Of a DNA stretch of 64,000 nucleotides, positions 1-9,111 are shown in pieces. The notes beneath the pieces are model-generated. The model was not told where the DNA came from and made no database searches. It was given only the letters and a program-made list of their open reading frames with translations. The stretch is from the NCBI GenBank assembly GCA_041484525.1, contig JBGPHT010000013.1, positions 1 to 64,000 on the forward strand, given 5' to 3'. The DNA is from JBGPHT01 sp041484525 (lineage in GTDB: Bacteria; Acidobacteriota; Terriglobia; Bryobacterales; Bryobacteraceae). The stretch's first letter is position 1. Each line of letters begins with the position of its first letter. Made by a program: the position numbers and the translations under genes.

Positions 1-2
1 CG

Positions 3-1721
3 CTCCTGGCGCGGAAGGAAATCGCGCAACTTTTCCACTGCGGGCGCGCACGCCGCACCATCGCCGGATACGGATTCCTGGTGGCGTTCGGGCTGGCGAT
101 GCTGGCGATGATCCGGCACTATTCGGGGTTCGGATGGGGCGAAGATTGGCTGGAACATTTTCAACGCACTTTGTTTGTTCTACATCGATTCCCCCCCAGC
201 ACACCCATCTTCAACGGCTATCAATTGCCGGCGCGGCCCCCCATGGCGAACGCCCTGGCTGCGTTCTTCCTGGCGCAGACCCAGGAGCGCTTCGAACTGT
301 TCCAGGTGGTCTTCGCATTCTTCAACCTGCTCCAATTCCTGGCGTGCTGCCTGATGTTGCCGTCCCTCGGACTGTCGCGCCGGTCGCGGATTCTGCCGCT
401 GGTCTTTCTCTTCGCCGCGAGTCCGGCCGTCATGGAGAATGCCACTTACACGTGGACGAAAGCGCTGGCGAGTTTTTTCGTCTTGCTGTCGCTCTGGTTC
501 TACCTGGCTGCCTGGAGGAAGGCGGATCGCGGGCGCATGGTGGCGGCATTCGTAGCGGTCGGCGCCGGGCTGCTGGTGCATTACCTGGCGGGCGTCTATT
601 TACTGTTCCTGGCATTGCACTATCTGGGACGCGTGTTCTGGACGCGGCCGCGCAAGTGGCAGGAACTGGCGGCGGTGGCGGCGGCCGGTGTGCTGCTGCT
701 GGCGACGTGGTTCGGCTGGTCGATGGCGGCGTACGGAGCCAACGTCACCTTCAAGTCGAACAGCTCGGTGAAGTCGGCCCAACTGTATCAAGGCAGTGCG
801 CCGGTCAGGATCGCACTGAACATCGTCGACTCGATTGTGCCGATATTTGTGCGAGCAGGCGCGGGACTGAAAACTGATGAAGCCAGTTCCCTCGGCCTTT
901 TCCGTGACAACGCATTTGCGTTTTACCAAGTCAACGTGATCTTCAGCATGGGGCTGGCGGGAGGGCTCTACGTCGTCTGGCTGCTGTACGGATTTCTCCA
1001 GCGCCGACCGGCGCCGAGGGAGTGGCGGTTCTGGCGGGTGCTGATCCCGGTATGCGTCGTTTTGGGGATCGCCGTAGTCGGCGAACGGGACACGTTCGGC
1101 TCGGCGCATCTGACTTTGATTCCACTGCAGGCTCTCGGACTGAGCCTGATCGCGGCCGCATTTCCGTGGAAGCGCGCGGCCGCGGTGGCCATCATTGCCG
1201 GCGGCGTGGTTGACTTCTCGGCGGGAGTCTTCTTACAGGCGCGCATGGAAGCCATCGAGAACACGCCGACGCGGAATGTGTTCACGGCCGCTGTAATTCC
1301 CTCGACCGGTAAATTCCGCCCCGGGTCAAAACGGCCCGAGGGGCTATCGGTTACGGCCTGGGAGAATTGGTTCGATAAGCATCGCTACGAACTGTACCGT
1401 AGAGTCCTGGGAAGCTTGGAGACGTACCACCCGGCGGACGCAGTGGGCCAGCAAAACGCCGCCCGGGTGCGGGCCCAGGTTCAACAGGACCTGCAGCAGG
1501 ACAGTGTGCTCTGGCTTGGCTGGTGGCAGCGCCACGACTACACGATGGATTTTCTGGGCGATGACGTGGCGGGTCCGGACGGCAGTGGAGGTGCGATTCC
1601 ACAGGCGCTGTTCGTGCTGATGTTCGTGGGGCTCACGGCGGCGCTGATACGCGAGATCGCGGTTCCGCGGCCGCGGCTGAAGCCGGTTCCGGTGCGCACG
1701 GCGGCCCGGCGCACACGGTGA
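3..1721 (+). CDS. Polytopic membrane glycosyltransferase-like protein, 5' truncated
   Basis: The frame is open to the window edge and the first visible residues read as a basic cytoplasmic loop leading into a membrane helix, so the true start lies upstream; a GTG at 81 is possible but would cut the first helix short. About 572 residues are visible with roughly ten hydrophobic segments. The early loop with aromatic and Glu/Asp residues (YSGFGWGEDWLEHF), the stretch ENATYTWTKAL and a long extracytoplasmic tail before one last C-terminal helix resemble GT-C fold transferases (ArnT/RgtA type), which use polyprenyl-linked sugars at the inner membrane. The convergent neighbour is a sugar-nucleotide epimerase, which fits surface-glycan work. 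No diagnostic catalytic motif is certain; a generic integral membrane protein remains possible. Confidence 0.6.
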   Translation, partial: LLARKEIAQLFHCGRARRTIAGYGFLVAFGLAMLAMIRHYSGFGWGEDWLEHFQRTLFVLHRFPPSTPIFNGYQLPARPPMANALAAFFLAQTQERFELFQVVFAFFNLLQFLACCLMLPSLGLSRRSRILPLVFLFAASPAVMENATYTWTKALASFFVLLSLWFYLAAWRKADRGRMVAAFVAVGAGLLVHYLAGVYLLFLALHYLGRVFWTRPRKWQELAAVAAAGVLLLATWFGWSMAAYGANVTFKSNSSVKSAQLYQGSAPVRIALNIVDSIVPIFVRAGAGLKTDEASSLGLFRDNAFAFYQVNVIFSMGLAGGLYVVWLLYGFLQRRPAPREWRFWRVLIPVCVVLGIAVVGERDTFGSAHLTLIPLQALGLSLIAAAFPWKRAAAVAIIAGGVVDFSAGVFLQARMEAIENTPTRNVFTAAVIPSTGKFRPGSKRPEGLSVTAWENWFDKHRYELYRRVLGSLETYHPADAVGQQNAARVRAQVQQDLQQDSVLWLGWWQRHDYTMDFLGDDVAGPDGSGGAIPQALFVLMFVGLTAALIREIAVPRPRLKPVPVRTAARRTR

Positions 1722-1733
1722 ACTAGGTGTGAC

Positions 1734-2801
1734 TCACAGGCCGCTCACGCCCAGCCAGTCGGGATGGTGGACGGCGTGCTCGGCGATCTCGCCGCAGATC
1801 GCGCCGAGCGGCGTCTCCACGCGCCAGCCGAAATCTTGCACGGCAAGGGCAGAATCCATGACGACCCACGGGACGTCGTACGGGCGCGGGCGCGGATCGG
1901 CCGCGGGCGCGTGCGGACCGAAGCGAGCGTCGCACCAGGCGGTCAGTCCGGCAAGCGACATGGCATTCTCCGGCCCGCCGCCGGCAGTGTAGATGCGCCT
2001 GCCGCCGGAGCGCCCGGATTCGATCTGGCGATCTATGAGCGCGGCCAGATCGCGCGGATGCATCGCATCGCGAACCTGACGGCCGGTGCCATCGAAGCCG
2101 ATGTAGCGCAGCGGGCGGCGCGCGCGGTGGGCGTGGATCCAATAGGAAAAGATTCCCTGATCGGGAGTGCCGAACTGGCCGGCGCCCGCCAGCACGCCGC
2201 AGCGGTTCACCCAAACCGGAAAGTCGAAGGCCGCACCGTATTCGAGAGCCACGGCTTCGGCGGCCAGCTTGGTACTGCCGTAGAGCGAGATGGGCGCGCG
2301 CGTGGGGAAATCGGGACCGATGCCGGCGGCCGAAACTCCGGGAGGGAGCGGTGCGGCGGGGTCGAGCTGGAAGGCGTCGCCCACGGTTTTCAACGGCAGG
2401 GAACTTAGGTCCGCGATGGAATAAACGCGGCTGCTGCTGAGCAGGACGACGCCGGCCTGGTGGGCCTTGGCATATTCGAGGACGTTTACCAGGCTCGCCA
2501 GGTTGTGCTCGAAAAGTTGACGGCTGCTCGACCCGGGCTGCACGCCGGCCAACACACTGGGGTTGGCGGCGGCATCGATCACCCAATCGGCCAGCGGTAG
2601 CGATTCGAAATCGCTGGCGGCGCGGATATCGCCGTGCACCACGGTGGCGCCGAGTTGGCGCAGGCGTTCGCGGTTGCGCTCCGAGCCGGGCCGCATCAGG
2701 TTGTCGATGCCGGCGACGGCGAGGCCCGTGCGGCGCTCGACCAGGGCTTCGGCGATCGTGCTGCCGGCGAAACCGCAGATGCCGGTGATCAGGATCTTCA
2801 T
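1734..2801 (-). CDS. NAD-dependent epimerase, CDP-paratose 2-epimerase-like (extended SDR)
   Basis: 355 residues. The start is the ATG before KILITGICGFAGS; upstream in-frame codons encode nonconserved sequence. That N-terminus is the Rossmann nucleotide-binding loop (GxxGxxG). The active-site Ser sits in SSSRVY and the Tyr/Lys pair is YGSTK. The stretch GAGQFGTPDQGIFSYWI followed by GTGRQVRDAMHPRDL matches the block typical of CDP-paratose/CDP-tyvelose 2-epimerases (FATYDQGW, GNGKQVRDVLH). The enzyme would interconvert CDP-bound 3,6-dideoxy sugars or a related nucleotide sugar for surface polysaccharide. It converges on the upstream membrane protein with a 12-bp gap. Substrate is inferred; a general NDP-sugar epimerase is the alternative. 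Confidence 0.75.
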   Translation of the reverse strand: MKILITGICGFAGSTIAEALVERRTGLAVAGIDNLMRPGSERNRERLRQLGATVVHGDIRAASDFESLPLADWVIDAAANPSVLAGVQPGSSSRQLFEHNLASLVNVLEYAKAHQAGVVLLSSSRVYSIADLSSLPLKTVGDAFQLDPAAPLPPGVSAAGIGPDFPTRAPISLYGSTKLAAEAVALEYGAAFDFPVWVNRCGVLAGAGQFGTPDQGIFSYWIHAHRARRPLRYIGFDGTGRQVRDAMHPRDLAALIDRQIESGRSGGRRIYTAGGGPENAMSLAGLTAWCDARFGPHAPAADPRPRPYDVPWVVMDSALAVQDFGWRVETPLGAICGEIAEHAVHHPDWLGVSGL

Positions 2802-2902
2802 CAGTAGGCTTGGGTAAGTCTGATTATAGGAGGTTCGCGCGGAGGCGTGGACCAACCGTCGCACTACAGGCCGGTTACAACGTAAATACTGAATCCGGTT
2901 TC

Positions 2903-2931
2903 TTGACATGGAGCAAGCTCCGGTATAGGAT
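2903..2931 (+). promoter_or_regulatory. Sigma70-like promoter of the first TonB-type receptor, with a palindrome in the spacer
   Basis: TTGACA at 2903-2908 is followed after 17 bp by TAGGAT at 2926-2931. The spacer contains a perfect inverted repeat GGAGC-AA-GCTCC at 2910-2921, well placed for a repressor or activator. The receptor ATG is 57 bp downstream of the -10 box. Confidence 0.6.
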
Positions 2932-2987
2932 TTACCCACGGTCCGATGACGGTAAAAGCGGGGTTAGCTTCTCCAAGGAGATGTTCC

Positions 2988-5900
2988 ATGTCGAATTTCC
3001 GTGCCCTTGTCGTGCTCGGGGTGAGCATGACATCAGCGCTCTTCGCTCAAGAATTTCGGGGCAGCCTCAGCGGTCGTGTAACCGACCCGCAGCAGGCTGT
3101 GATTCCCAACGCCAAAATCCTACTCCACGAGAATGAAACCGGCGCCCGGTTCCAGACCGTGACCAACTCGGATGGCACCTACGTCCTGCCGTTTCTCCCT
3201 CCCGGCCCCTACACGGTGGCGGTGGAAGCTCCCGGATTCAAGCGGTACGTCAATCAGCATCTCCGGGTCACCACCAACGAGCGCGAGCAATTGGACGTAG
3301 GGCTCGAAGTCGGAACCATCGATCAATCGGTGACGGTGACGGCGGAAGCGTCGATGCTGGAGACGGCGACCGCCAGCACGGGGCAAGTGATCAACACGCG
3401 CCAGATCGAGAATATGCCGATCAACGGGCGCGCGCCGCTGGTGCTGGCGCAGCTTGCTTATGGCGTGACGCCGAATTCGGATCCGAAATTCTCGCGGCCG
3501 TTCGACAATGCGGGCCCGTCGGGATTCTCGATGGGGGGCGCGCCCAATCAGAGCAACGAGCTGCTGATCGACGGTGCTCCCGATACCACGCGCAATCTGC
3601 GCGTTTCCTACAACCCTCCTCCCGATGCCGTGCAGGAAGTGAAAGTGGAATCCTTCCAGGCCGACGCGGCCTATGGACATACCGGCGGCGGCACGGTCAA
3701 CGTGGTGATGCGCGGCGGCACGAATACATTCCACGGCAGCGCGTACGACTTCAACCAGGTTTCGAAGTTGGCGGCCACGCCGTGGTTTACAAATCGCGCC
3801 GGCCAGAAGAAGTCGCAGCTCATCTTTAATCAGTGGGGCATGACGGCGAACGGGCCGGTCTGGCTGCCCAAGATCTTCAACGGCAAAGACAAGGTGTTCT
3901 GGTTCTTCGGGTATGAAGGCATTCATGACGCCTTCCCGGAGCCGCTGACACAGACCGTGCCGACGGCCGCGGAACGCACTGGCGACTTCTCGCAGCTTCT
4001 GACGGCGGGCGCCAGCTATCAGATCTACGATCCGCTATCGGGCGTGGCGCAGGCCGGCGGGCGCGTGCAACGAACACCGTTTGTGGGGAACAAAATCGAT
4101 GCCAACCGGCTCAGCACCATCTCCAAGAACATGCTGCAGTTCATTCCGCTGCCGAATCAGGCTGGCACTAAAGATGGGCAGAACAATTATCTGGCGGATT
4201 CGGTCCGGCGCGATGTGTTCGACGGCGAGTTGGGCCGCCTGGACTACAACATCAGCGACCGCCACAAGTTCTTCTACAGCTTCCGGCATAACTACCGGGT
4301 GGAAGATCGCAACAATCTGTACCACAATATCGCCACGGGCAATCTGCTGAACCGCATCAACTGGGGCAGCACGTTCGATGATGTCTACACGTTGTCGCCG
4401 ACCACGGTGCTGAACACGCGCCTCAACTGGACCCGTTTCACCGAGGCCAACGACAAGCCCAGCGCCGGGTATGACATTACCAAGCTCGGTTTTCCGGGCT
4501 ACCTCTCGGCGAATTCGCTGCGGCTGGTGATCCCGACGATCGACCTCAACCAGTTCTCGGATTTCGGCACGGATGCCGGCGACCGGACGCCCTACGACAT
4601 CTTCCAGTTCTTCACCAGCCTGACGAAGATCAAGGGAAGACACACGCTGAAGTTCGGCACGGACATCCGTGAATCGCGCGAGAGTTCGGCGACGTTCGGC
4701 AATTCAGCGGGCTCCTATACGTTCCGCGAAGATTACGTGCGCGGACCGCTCGACAACTCGACAGTAGCGCCGCTGGGCCAGGACCTGGCGTCGTACATGC
4801 TCGGTATTCCGACCGGCGGGAATTTCCAGGTCAACACGTTCCGTACCCAACAGGCCAAGTATTACGCCGTGTTCGCGCAGGATGATTTCCGGCCGCGGTC
4901 CAACCTCACGTTCAACCTCGGCCTGCGGTTCGAAGGCGACCTCGGCACCACTGAGCGTTTCAACCGCTCCGTAGCCGGCTTGGACGACAGCGCTGCCAGT
5001 CCCATCTCGTCGGCCGCACTGGCAGCCTACGCGAAGAACCCGGTGACGGGCGGGCTATCGGCGAGTGCCTTCAAAGTCAACGGCGGACTCTTGTTCGAAG
5101 GCCAGAACGGGAAGTACGTTTACAATCCGAAATACGGCTACTTCAGCCCGCGCTTCGGTGTGGCGTGGACTCCGTCCGCTGCTCACGGAGCAGTCCTTCG
5201 TGCCGGCTTCGGCGTATTCGTGGCGGCCATCGGGACACAGGGAATCAACCAGCCGGGTTTCAGCCAGCAGACCAACATTCTCGGCTCCGCCACCACCAGC
5301 AACCTGCGGCCGGCCGTCACGCTGGATAATCCGTTCCCCACCGGCATCCTGCAGCCGACGGGCGCGTCGCTCGGACTGGCGACGTTCCTGGGCCAGAGCA
5401 TCACGTTCTACAATCCGCATCCGCTGAATCCCTACTCGATCCGGTGGAACGTCGATATCCAGAAGCAGCTCGGCAAGTCGCTGGTGATCGAGTTCGGCTA
5501 TACCGGCAACCACGCGGTGCACCTGACGATCGACCAGAACCTAAACGGCACGCCGGCGCAGTACCTGAGCACGTCGCCCTTCCGCGACCAGCCGGCGATC
5601 GACCGCAATTCGGCGACGGTGCCCAACCCGTTCTCGGGCCTGCTTCCGGGCACCAACCTGAGCGGCAGCACGGTGGCCTTTACGCAACTGGTGGCGCCGT
5701 TCCCGCAGTTCACGGGCGTGACCATGTCCGCCTCGAACGCCGCCAGCTCCTACTTCCACGCACTGCAGGGCCGCGTGGAAAAGCGCTTCGCGCATGGTCT
5801 GCAGTTCCTGAGCAACTTCCAGTGGGGACGCACCATCTCGCGCGACAATTTGTTGAACTCCTTCGGCCCGCTCGAAAAGCGGCCGGCGGATATCGACCGC

Positions 5901-6431
5901 CCGTTCCGTTTCGTCAGCAGCTTCAGTTATGAGCTACCGTTCGGCAAGGGCAAGGCACTGCTGGGGTCGATGCCGGGCTTCGCCGGTGGGGTGGTAGATC
6001 GCATCGTCGGCGGGTGGATCGTCAACGGGATCTACTCCTACGAGAGCGGCGGACCGACCGGAAACTGGGGCGACATCATCTACCTGGGGGGACCGTTGAG
6101 CTGGGATGCGACGAATATCGATCGTACGTTCGACGTGACGCAATTCAACCGCAACACCGCACAGCAGCTTTCGAATCATGTGCGCAATTTCCCGACGCGC
6201 TTCGGCAACTTGCGGCTGCCGCCGACCAACAACGTGGACGCGTCCATCATCAAGAACACGCGCGTCAAGGAGCGCATCATGGTCCAGTTCCGCACGGAGT
6301 TCTTCAACTCCATGAACCACCCTGTGTTCAACGGGCCGCAGTTAGCTCCGACGAACTCGGCGTTCGGAACCATCAGTGGCGTTTACAATCTAGAGCGGCA
6401 CATCCAGATGGCGCTACGGCTGTCCTGGTAG
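2988..6431 (+). CDS. TonB-dependent receptor-like protein with carboxypeptidase-regulatory N-terminal domain (Oar-like)
   Basis: 1147 residues. The ATG at 2988 follows AAGGAG (2975-2980) and starts a signal peptide (MSNFRALVVLGVSMTSALFA). An in-frame codon at 2946 would add a nonsecretory leader and is rejected. Residues about 22-105 form a CarboxypepD_reg/Cna-B-like domain (SGRVTDPQQAVIPNAKI, DGTYVLPFLPPGPYTV). A plug-like region follows (NTRQIENMPINGRAPLVLAQLAYGV), then a long aromatic-rich beta-barrel ending in a terminal aromatic (ALRLSW). This is the expanded acidobacterial outer-membrane family thought to import oligosaccharides or peptides. No adjacent SusD or TonB gene is seen, so the substrate is unknown. 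Its stop codon lies inside the palindrome at 6429-6511. Confidence 0.9.
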   Translation: MSNFRALVVLGVSMTSALFAQEFRGSLSGRVTDPQQAVIPNAKILLHENETGARFQTVTNSDGTYVLPFLPPGPYTVAVEAPGFKRYVNQHLRVTTNEREQLDVGLEVGTIDQSVTVTAEASMLETATASTGQVINTRQIENMPINGRAPLVLAQLAYGVTPNSDPKFSRPFDNAGPSGFSMGGAPNQSNELLIDGAPDTTRNLRVSYNPPPDAVQEVKVESFQADAAYGHTGGGTVNVVMRGGTNTFHGSAYDFNQVSKLAATPWFTNRAGQKKSQLIFNQWGMTANGPVWLPKIFNGKDKVFWFFGYEGIHDAFPEPLTQTVPTAAERTGDFSQLLTAGASYQIYDPLSGVAQAGGRVQRTPFVGNKIDANRLSTISKNMLQFIPLPNQAGTKDGQNNYLADSVRRDVFDGELGRLDYNISDRHKFFYSFRHNYRVEDRNNLYHNIATGNLLNRINWGSTFDDVYTLSPTTVLNTRLNWTRFTEANDKPSAGYDITKLGFPGYLSANSLRLVIPTIDLNQFSDFGTDAGDRTPYDIFQFFTSLTKIKGRHTLKFGTDIRESRESSATFGNSAGSYTFREDYVRGPLDNSTVAPLGQDLASYMLGIPTGGNFQVNTFRTQQAKYYAVFAQDDFRPRSNLTFNLGLRFEGDLGTTERFNRSVAGLDDSAASPISSAALAAYAKNPVTGGLSASAFKVNGGLLFEGQNGKYVYNPKYGYFSPRFGVAWTPSAAHGAVLRAGFGVFVAAIGTQGINQPGFSQQTNILGSATTSNLRPAVTLDNPFPTGILQPTGASLGLATFLGQSITFYNPHPLNPYSIRWNVDIQKQLGKSLVIEFGYTGNHAVHLTIDQNLNGTPAQYLSTSPFRDQPAIDRNSATVPNPFSGLLPGTNLSGSTVAFTQLVAPFPQFTGVTMSASNAASSYFHALQGRVEKRFAHGLQFLSNFQWGRTISRDNLLNSFGPLEKRPADIDRPFRFVSSFSYELPFGKGKALLGSMPGFAGGVVDRIVGGWIVNGIYSYESGGPTGNWGDIIYLGGPLSWDATNIDRTFDVTQFNRNTAQQLSNHVRNFPTRFGNLRLPPTNNVDASIIKNTRVKERIMVQFRTEFFNSMNHPVFNGPQLAPTNSAFGTISGVYNLERHIQMALRLSW

Positions 6432-6511
6432 CTATTTCGGGGACAGGCTACACAACCTCGAAATTCCACAGTCGAATTTCGAGGTTGTGTAGCCTGTCCC
6501 CGAAATAGCTA
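6429..6511. repeat. REP/BIME-like palindrome, copy 1, spanning two stop codons
   Basis: A perfect 37-bp inverted repeat (6429-6465 and 6475-6511) with a 9-nt loop. The core is GGGGACAGGCTACACAACCT. The left arm begins with the TAG of the receptor gene and the right arm ends with the TAG (read on the minus strand) of the inositol oxygenase gene, so the element is the whole gap between two convergent genes and could end transcription in both directions. The inner 32 bp of each arm recurs exactly at 16293-16400. Such intergenic palindromes are typical of REP sequences mobilised by RAYT transposases; no RAYT gene lies in this window. Confidence 0.85.
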
Positions 6512-7363
6512 CCAATCGATCTGCGCGGGGAAGAACTCGGCCACCAGGTCGTCGTAATAGGGCTTTAGCTCTTTCAAGTTCGGCCGCTCGCTACCCTTCG
6601 AATACAAATCGTAAGGGTTGAACTTCTGCACCCATTCGAACATCCGCTCGTCGTGCGCGTTCATCAGGTGGCGATAGGCGCCGTGCTTGTGGGCCGGATA
6701 GAACGAGTGATAGCGCAGCATATACTGCGCCGGCTCCGGCAGAAACCTCCGGGTCACATGGTAAATATACTCGTCGTGGCCCCAGGACAAATGCACCTGA
6801 TCGAGGCCGCAGTGGGGTTCGTAAATGCCGTTGAGCGTCTGATACTCGGGCACGTTGCGGTCGGGATTGGCGGCGAAGTATTGCGGAAACACGATCTGGT
6901 CGGACCAGGCGCAGCCTACCGGGAACGTGTCCCCGACCACGGCCCATTGCGGCTCGCCGTAGAGGCAAAGCACTTTGCCCAGGTCGTGGATGAAGCCCGC
7001 GAGCACCATCCAGCGCGGATGGCCATCGCGGCGGATCGCCTCGGAGGTCTGAAGCAGGTGCTGGATCTGCGAGAGGTCGGTATCGGGGTCGCTGTCATCC
7101 ACCAGGGTGTTCAGGAATTCGGCGGCCTCCCAGATGCTCTTCTTGCCGCGCTGCAATGACAGATACTCGGCGCGCTTGGCCTTTACGAAATCGACGGTTT
7201 GCTGGGCGTGATTCTGACGGTAGAACTCCGCCACCCCGGGGTTGATCTCTTCCGAGTAGACGCGAAATTCCTCTTGCGCCTTGCCTTCCTGATAGCGGGA
7301 AGCAACGAAATCGTCCCACTGTTCCAGGCTCTGAAGGGGTCGGTCGGGGTCGATCGTCTGCAT
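6509..7363 (-). CDS. myo-Inositol oxygenase (MIOX)
   Basis: 284 residues, close to animal and plant enzymes over the full length. It oxidises myo-inositol with O2 to D-glucuronate at a di-iron centre in the cytoplasm. The family blocks are all present: DSDPDTDLSQIQHLLQTSE, GFIHDLGKVL (the HD metal ligands), GEPQWAVVGDTFPVGC, EPHCGLDQVHLSWGHDEY and LRYHSFYPAHKHGAY, with the C-terminal KPYYDDLVAEFFP. The ATG at 7363 gives the usual N-terminal acidic lead. A Gfo/Idh-type oxidoreductase lies just upstream on the same strand (32-bp gap), so the two may be cotranscribed. MIOX is uncommon in bacteria; annotation confidence is high, physiological role inferred. Confidence 0.95.
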   Translation of the reverse strand: MQTIDPDRPLQSLEQWDDFVASRYQEGKAQEEFRVYSEEINPGVAEFYRQNHAQQTVDFVKAKRAEYLSLQRGKKSIWEAAEFLNTLVDDSDPDTDLSQIQHLLQTSEAIRRDGHPRWMVLAGFIHDLGKVLCLYGEPQWAVVGDTFPVGCAWSDQIVFPQYFAANPDRNVPEYQTLNGIYEPHCGLDQVHLSWGHDEYIYHVTRRFLPEPAQYMLRYHSFYPAHKHGAYRHLMNAHDERMFEWVQKFNPYDLYSKGSERPNLKELKPYYDDLVAEFFPAQIDW

Positions 7364-7395
7364 ATCTGCATTTTAACGTACCCGGCCGCGCCGGT

Positions 7396-8919
7396 TCAGA
7401 CCCCGAAGCCTGTGCGGGGCGCCGGGTCCAGGTAGCGATTGGCCTTTTCGGAATTCGTGATGCGCATATTCTCGCTGTCCCAGGCGAACTGCTCGCCTGG
7501 GAAGCGCTGCGCCAGGCAGCCGAGCAGGAAGGCCTCGGTCACGGGACTCTGGATTTCGAAGCTGGTGAGCGAGGGCGCGCCGCCCTTCGCCGCGCCGATC
7601 CACTGATCGATGGCGGCGTCGCCCCGAGGCGCGTTGGGATCGCGCGGCGGCACCGTATATTTCTTCGATTCCGGATAGACACGCGGACGATCGCCGTTGA
7701 AGCCGGCCAGGATGACGCCCTTGTCGCCCACATACATCACGCCCTCGCCGTTGTCGCCGTGCTGGAAGAGGCGCTCGTCCTGCTTGAGGAGGCCAGCGGG
7801 GCGCGGCGGTTTCATCCCGCCGTCATACCAGGCCATATGGACCGCGGGCCGGGTGTCGCGCGCGGGATAGTCGAGGTGAACGATGGACGCCTTGGGAAAA
7901 GTTTCCGAATAAGACTCGTCGGAGGAGGACTCGACCGCGGTCGGCGGAGTCAGGTCCAAAATCTTGAAGACGCCGGCGAAGCTGTAGCAGCCCATGTCGC
8001 CGAACGAGCCGCAGCCGAAATCGTACCATCCGCGCCAGACGAACGGCTGGTAGGCGCGATGGAAGGGTCGCGCCGGAGCGGGGCCGAGCCACAGGTCCCA
8101 ATCGAGGCCGTCGGGCGCGGTCTGCGCCTCTTTCGGGCGCTCGATGCCCTGCGGCCAATAGGGGCGGCTCGACCAGTTGTGGACTTCGCGCACCGCGCCG
8201 ATCGCACCATCGGCGATCCAAGAGGCGATGCTCCGGGTGTTCTCGCTCGACGGATTGTTGACCGGCAGCCCCGTCGCGACCTTCATTTCGCGCGCCACTG
8301 CTGCCATGCGGCGAGCCTCTCCGATGGAGTGCGCCATGGGCTTCTGGCAGAGCACGTGTTTCCGCCGGCGCATGGCGGCGATCGAGATGGTGGCGTGCCA
8401 GTGGTCGGGCGTGGCCACGTAGACCGCGTCCAGGTCCTTCTCCTTTTCGAGGAGTTCGCGGTAGTCGCGATAGGCGGTGCATCCTTTATAAGGAGCGCCC
8501 GATTCCTTGTGCGCGCCGTAGTAGGCTTCGACCAGACGGCGGGCGGGTTCGCGGCCGCCCATCCCCAGGCTGCTCTCGAATTCGTGCGTCAGCCGCACGC
8601 TGCCGGGGGACGCCAGATCCTGTGCCCAATTCTCGTAGCCCTTGCCGAGCAGGCGGCGCGCCGACGTGAGCAGCGCGTTCGAGTTGTACTCCATGTAGTC
8701 CATGCTGCCGCGGTTGCAGTCGCAGACGGCGACCACCTGGACTTCGGGACGGGCGAGCATACTCATCGTGACCACCTGGCCCTGGCGGCCGAGCCCGATG
8801 GTGGCCAGGGTGACCTTGTCGCTGGGCGGGACGAAAGGCGCTCCCAGCACGTGGCGGGGGACGATGGTAAATGCTGCGGCGGCGCCGGCGAAAGCGCGCC
8901 GGGTGATGCGGGTCTTCAT
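7396..8919 (-). CDS. Tat-exported Gfo/Idh/MocA-family oxidoreductase
   Basis: 507 residues. The N-terminus TRRAFAGAAAAFTIVP is a twin-arginine signal ending near LGA, so the folded NAD(P)-bound enzyme is probably exported to the periplasm, as for many acidobacterial and planctomycete members. The Rossmann start reads LATIGLGRQGQ. The consensus block follows (DAVYVATPDHWHATISIAAMRRRKHVLCQKPMAHS), where Glu-Lys-Pro is replaced by QKP, and then the catalytic-domain helix beginning WDLWLGPAP. The substrate (a polyol, sugar or sugar acid) cannot be read from sequence. It sits upstream of inositol oxygenase, so inositol or uronate chemistry is plausible but unproven. Confidence 0.88.
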   Translation of the reverse strand: MKTRITRRAFAGAAAAFTIVPRHVLGAPFVPPSDKVTLATIGLGRQGQVVTMSMLARPEVQVVAVCDCNRGSMDYMEYNSNALLTSARRLLGKGYENWAQDLASPGSVRLTHEFESSLGMGGREPARRLVEAYYGAHKESGAPYKGCTAYRDYRELLEKEKDLDAVYVATPDHWHATISIAAMRRRKHVLCQKPMAHSIGEARRMAAVAREMKVATGLPVNNPSSENTRSIASWIADGAIGAVREVHNWSSRPYWPQGIERPKEAQTAPDGLDWDLWLGPAPARPFHRAYQPFVWRGWYDFGCGSFGDMGCYSFAGVFKILDLTPPTAVESSSDESYSETFPKASIVHLDYPARDTRPAVHMAWYDGGMKPPRPAGLLKQDERLFQHGDNGEGVMYVGDKGVILAGFNGDRPRVYPESKKYTVPPRDPNAPRGDAAIDQWIGAAKGGAPSLTSFEIQSPVTEAFLLGCLAQRFPGEQFAWDSENMRITNSEKANRYLDPAPRTGFGV

Positions 8920-9111
8920 GTCACAGAATTGTGACGCGATGCGCGGCGGATGTCCAGGGGGGATGACAGGTAAATCTGGCGCGGTTACGAAAGCAAAATG
9001 TGCACTTTGCCGAATCAGAACCCGATCGGCGACGCCGCTAAAACGTTGCCCCTCAACGACGAAAGGCAGATTGGTACCAACCGTGCATTAGTCAGCGCCA
9101 GGAGAATAGAA

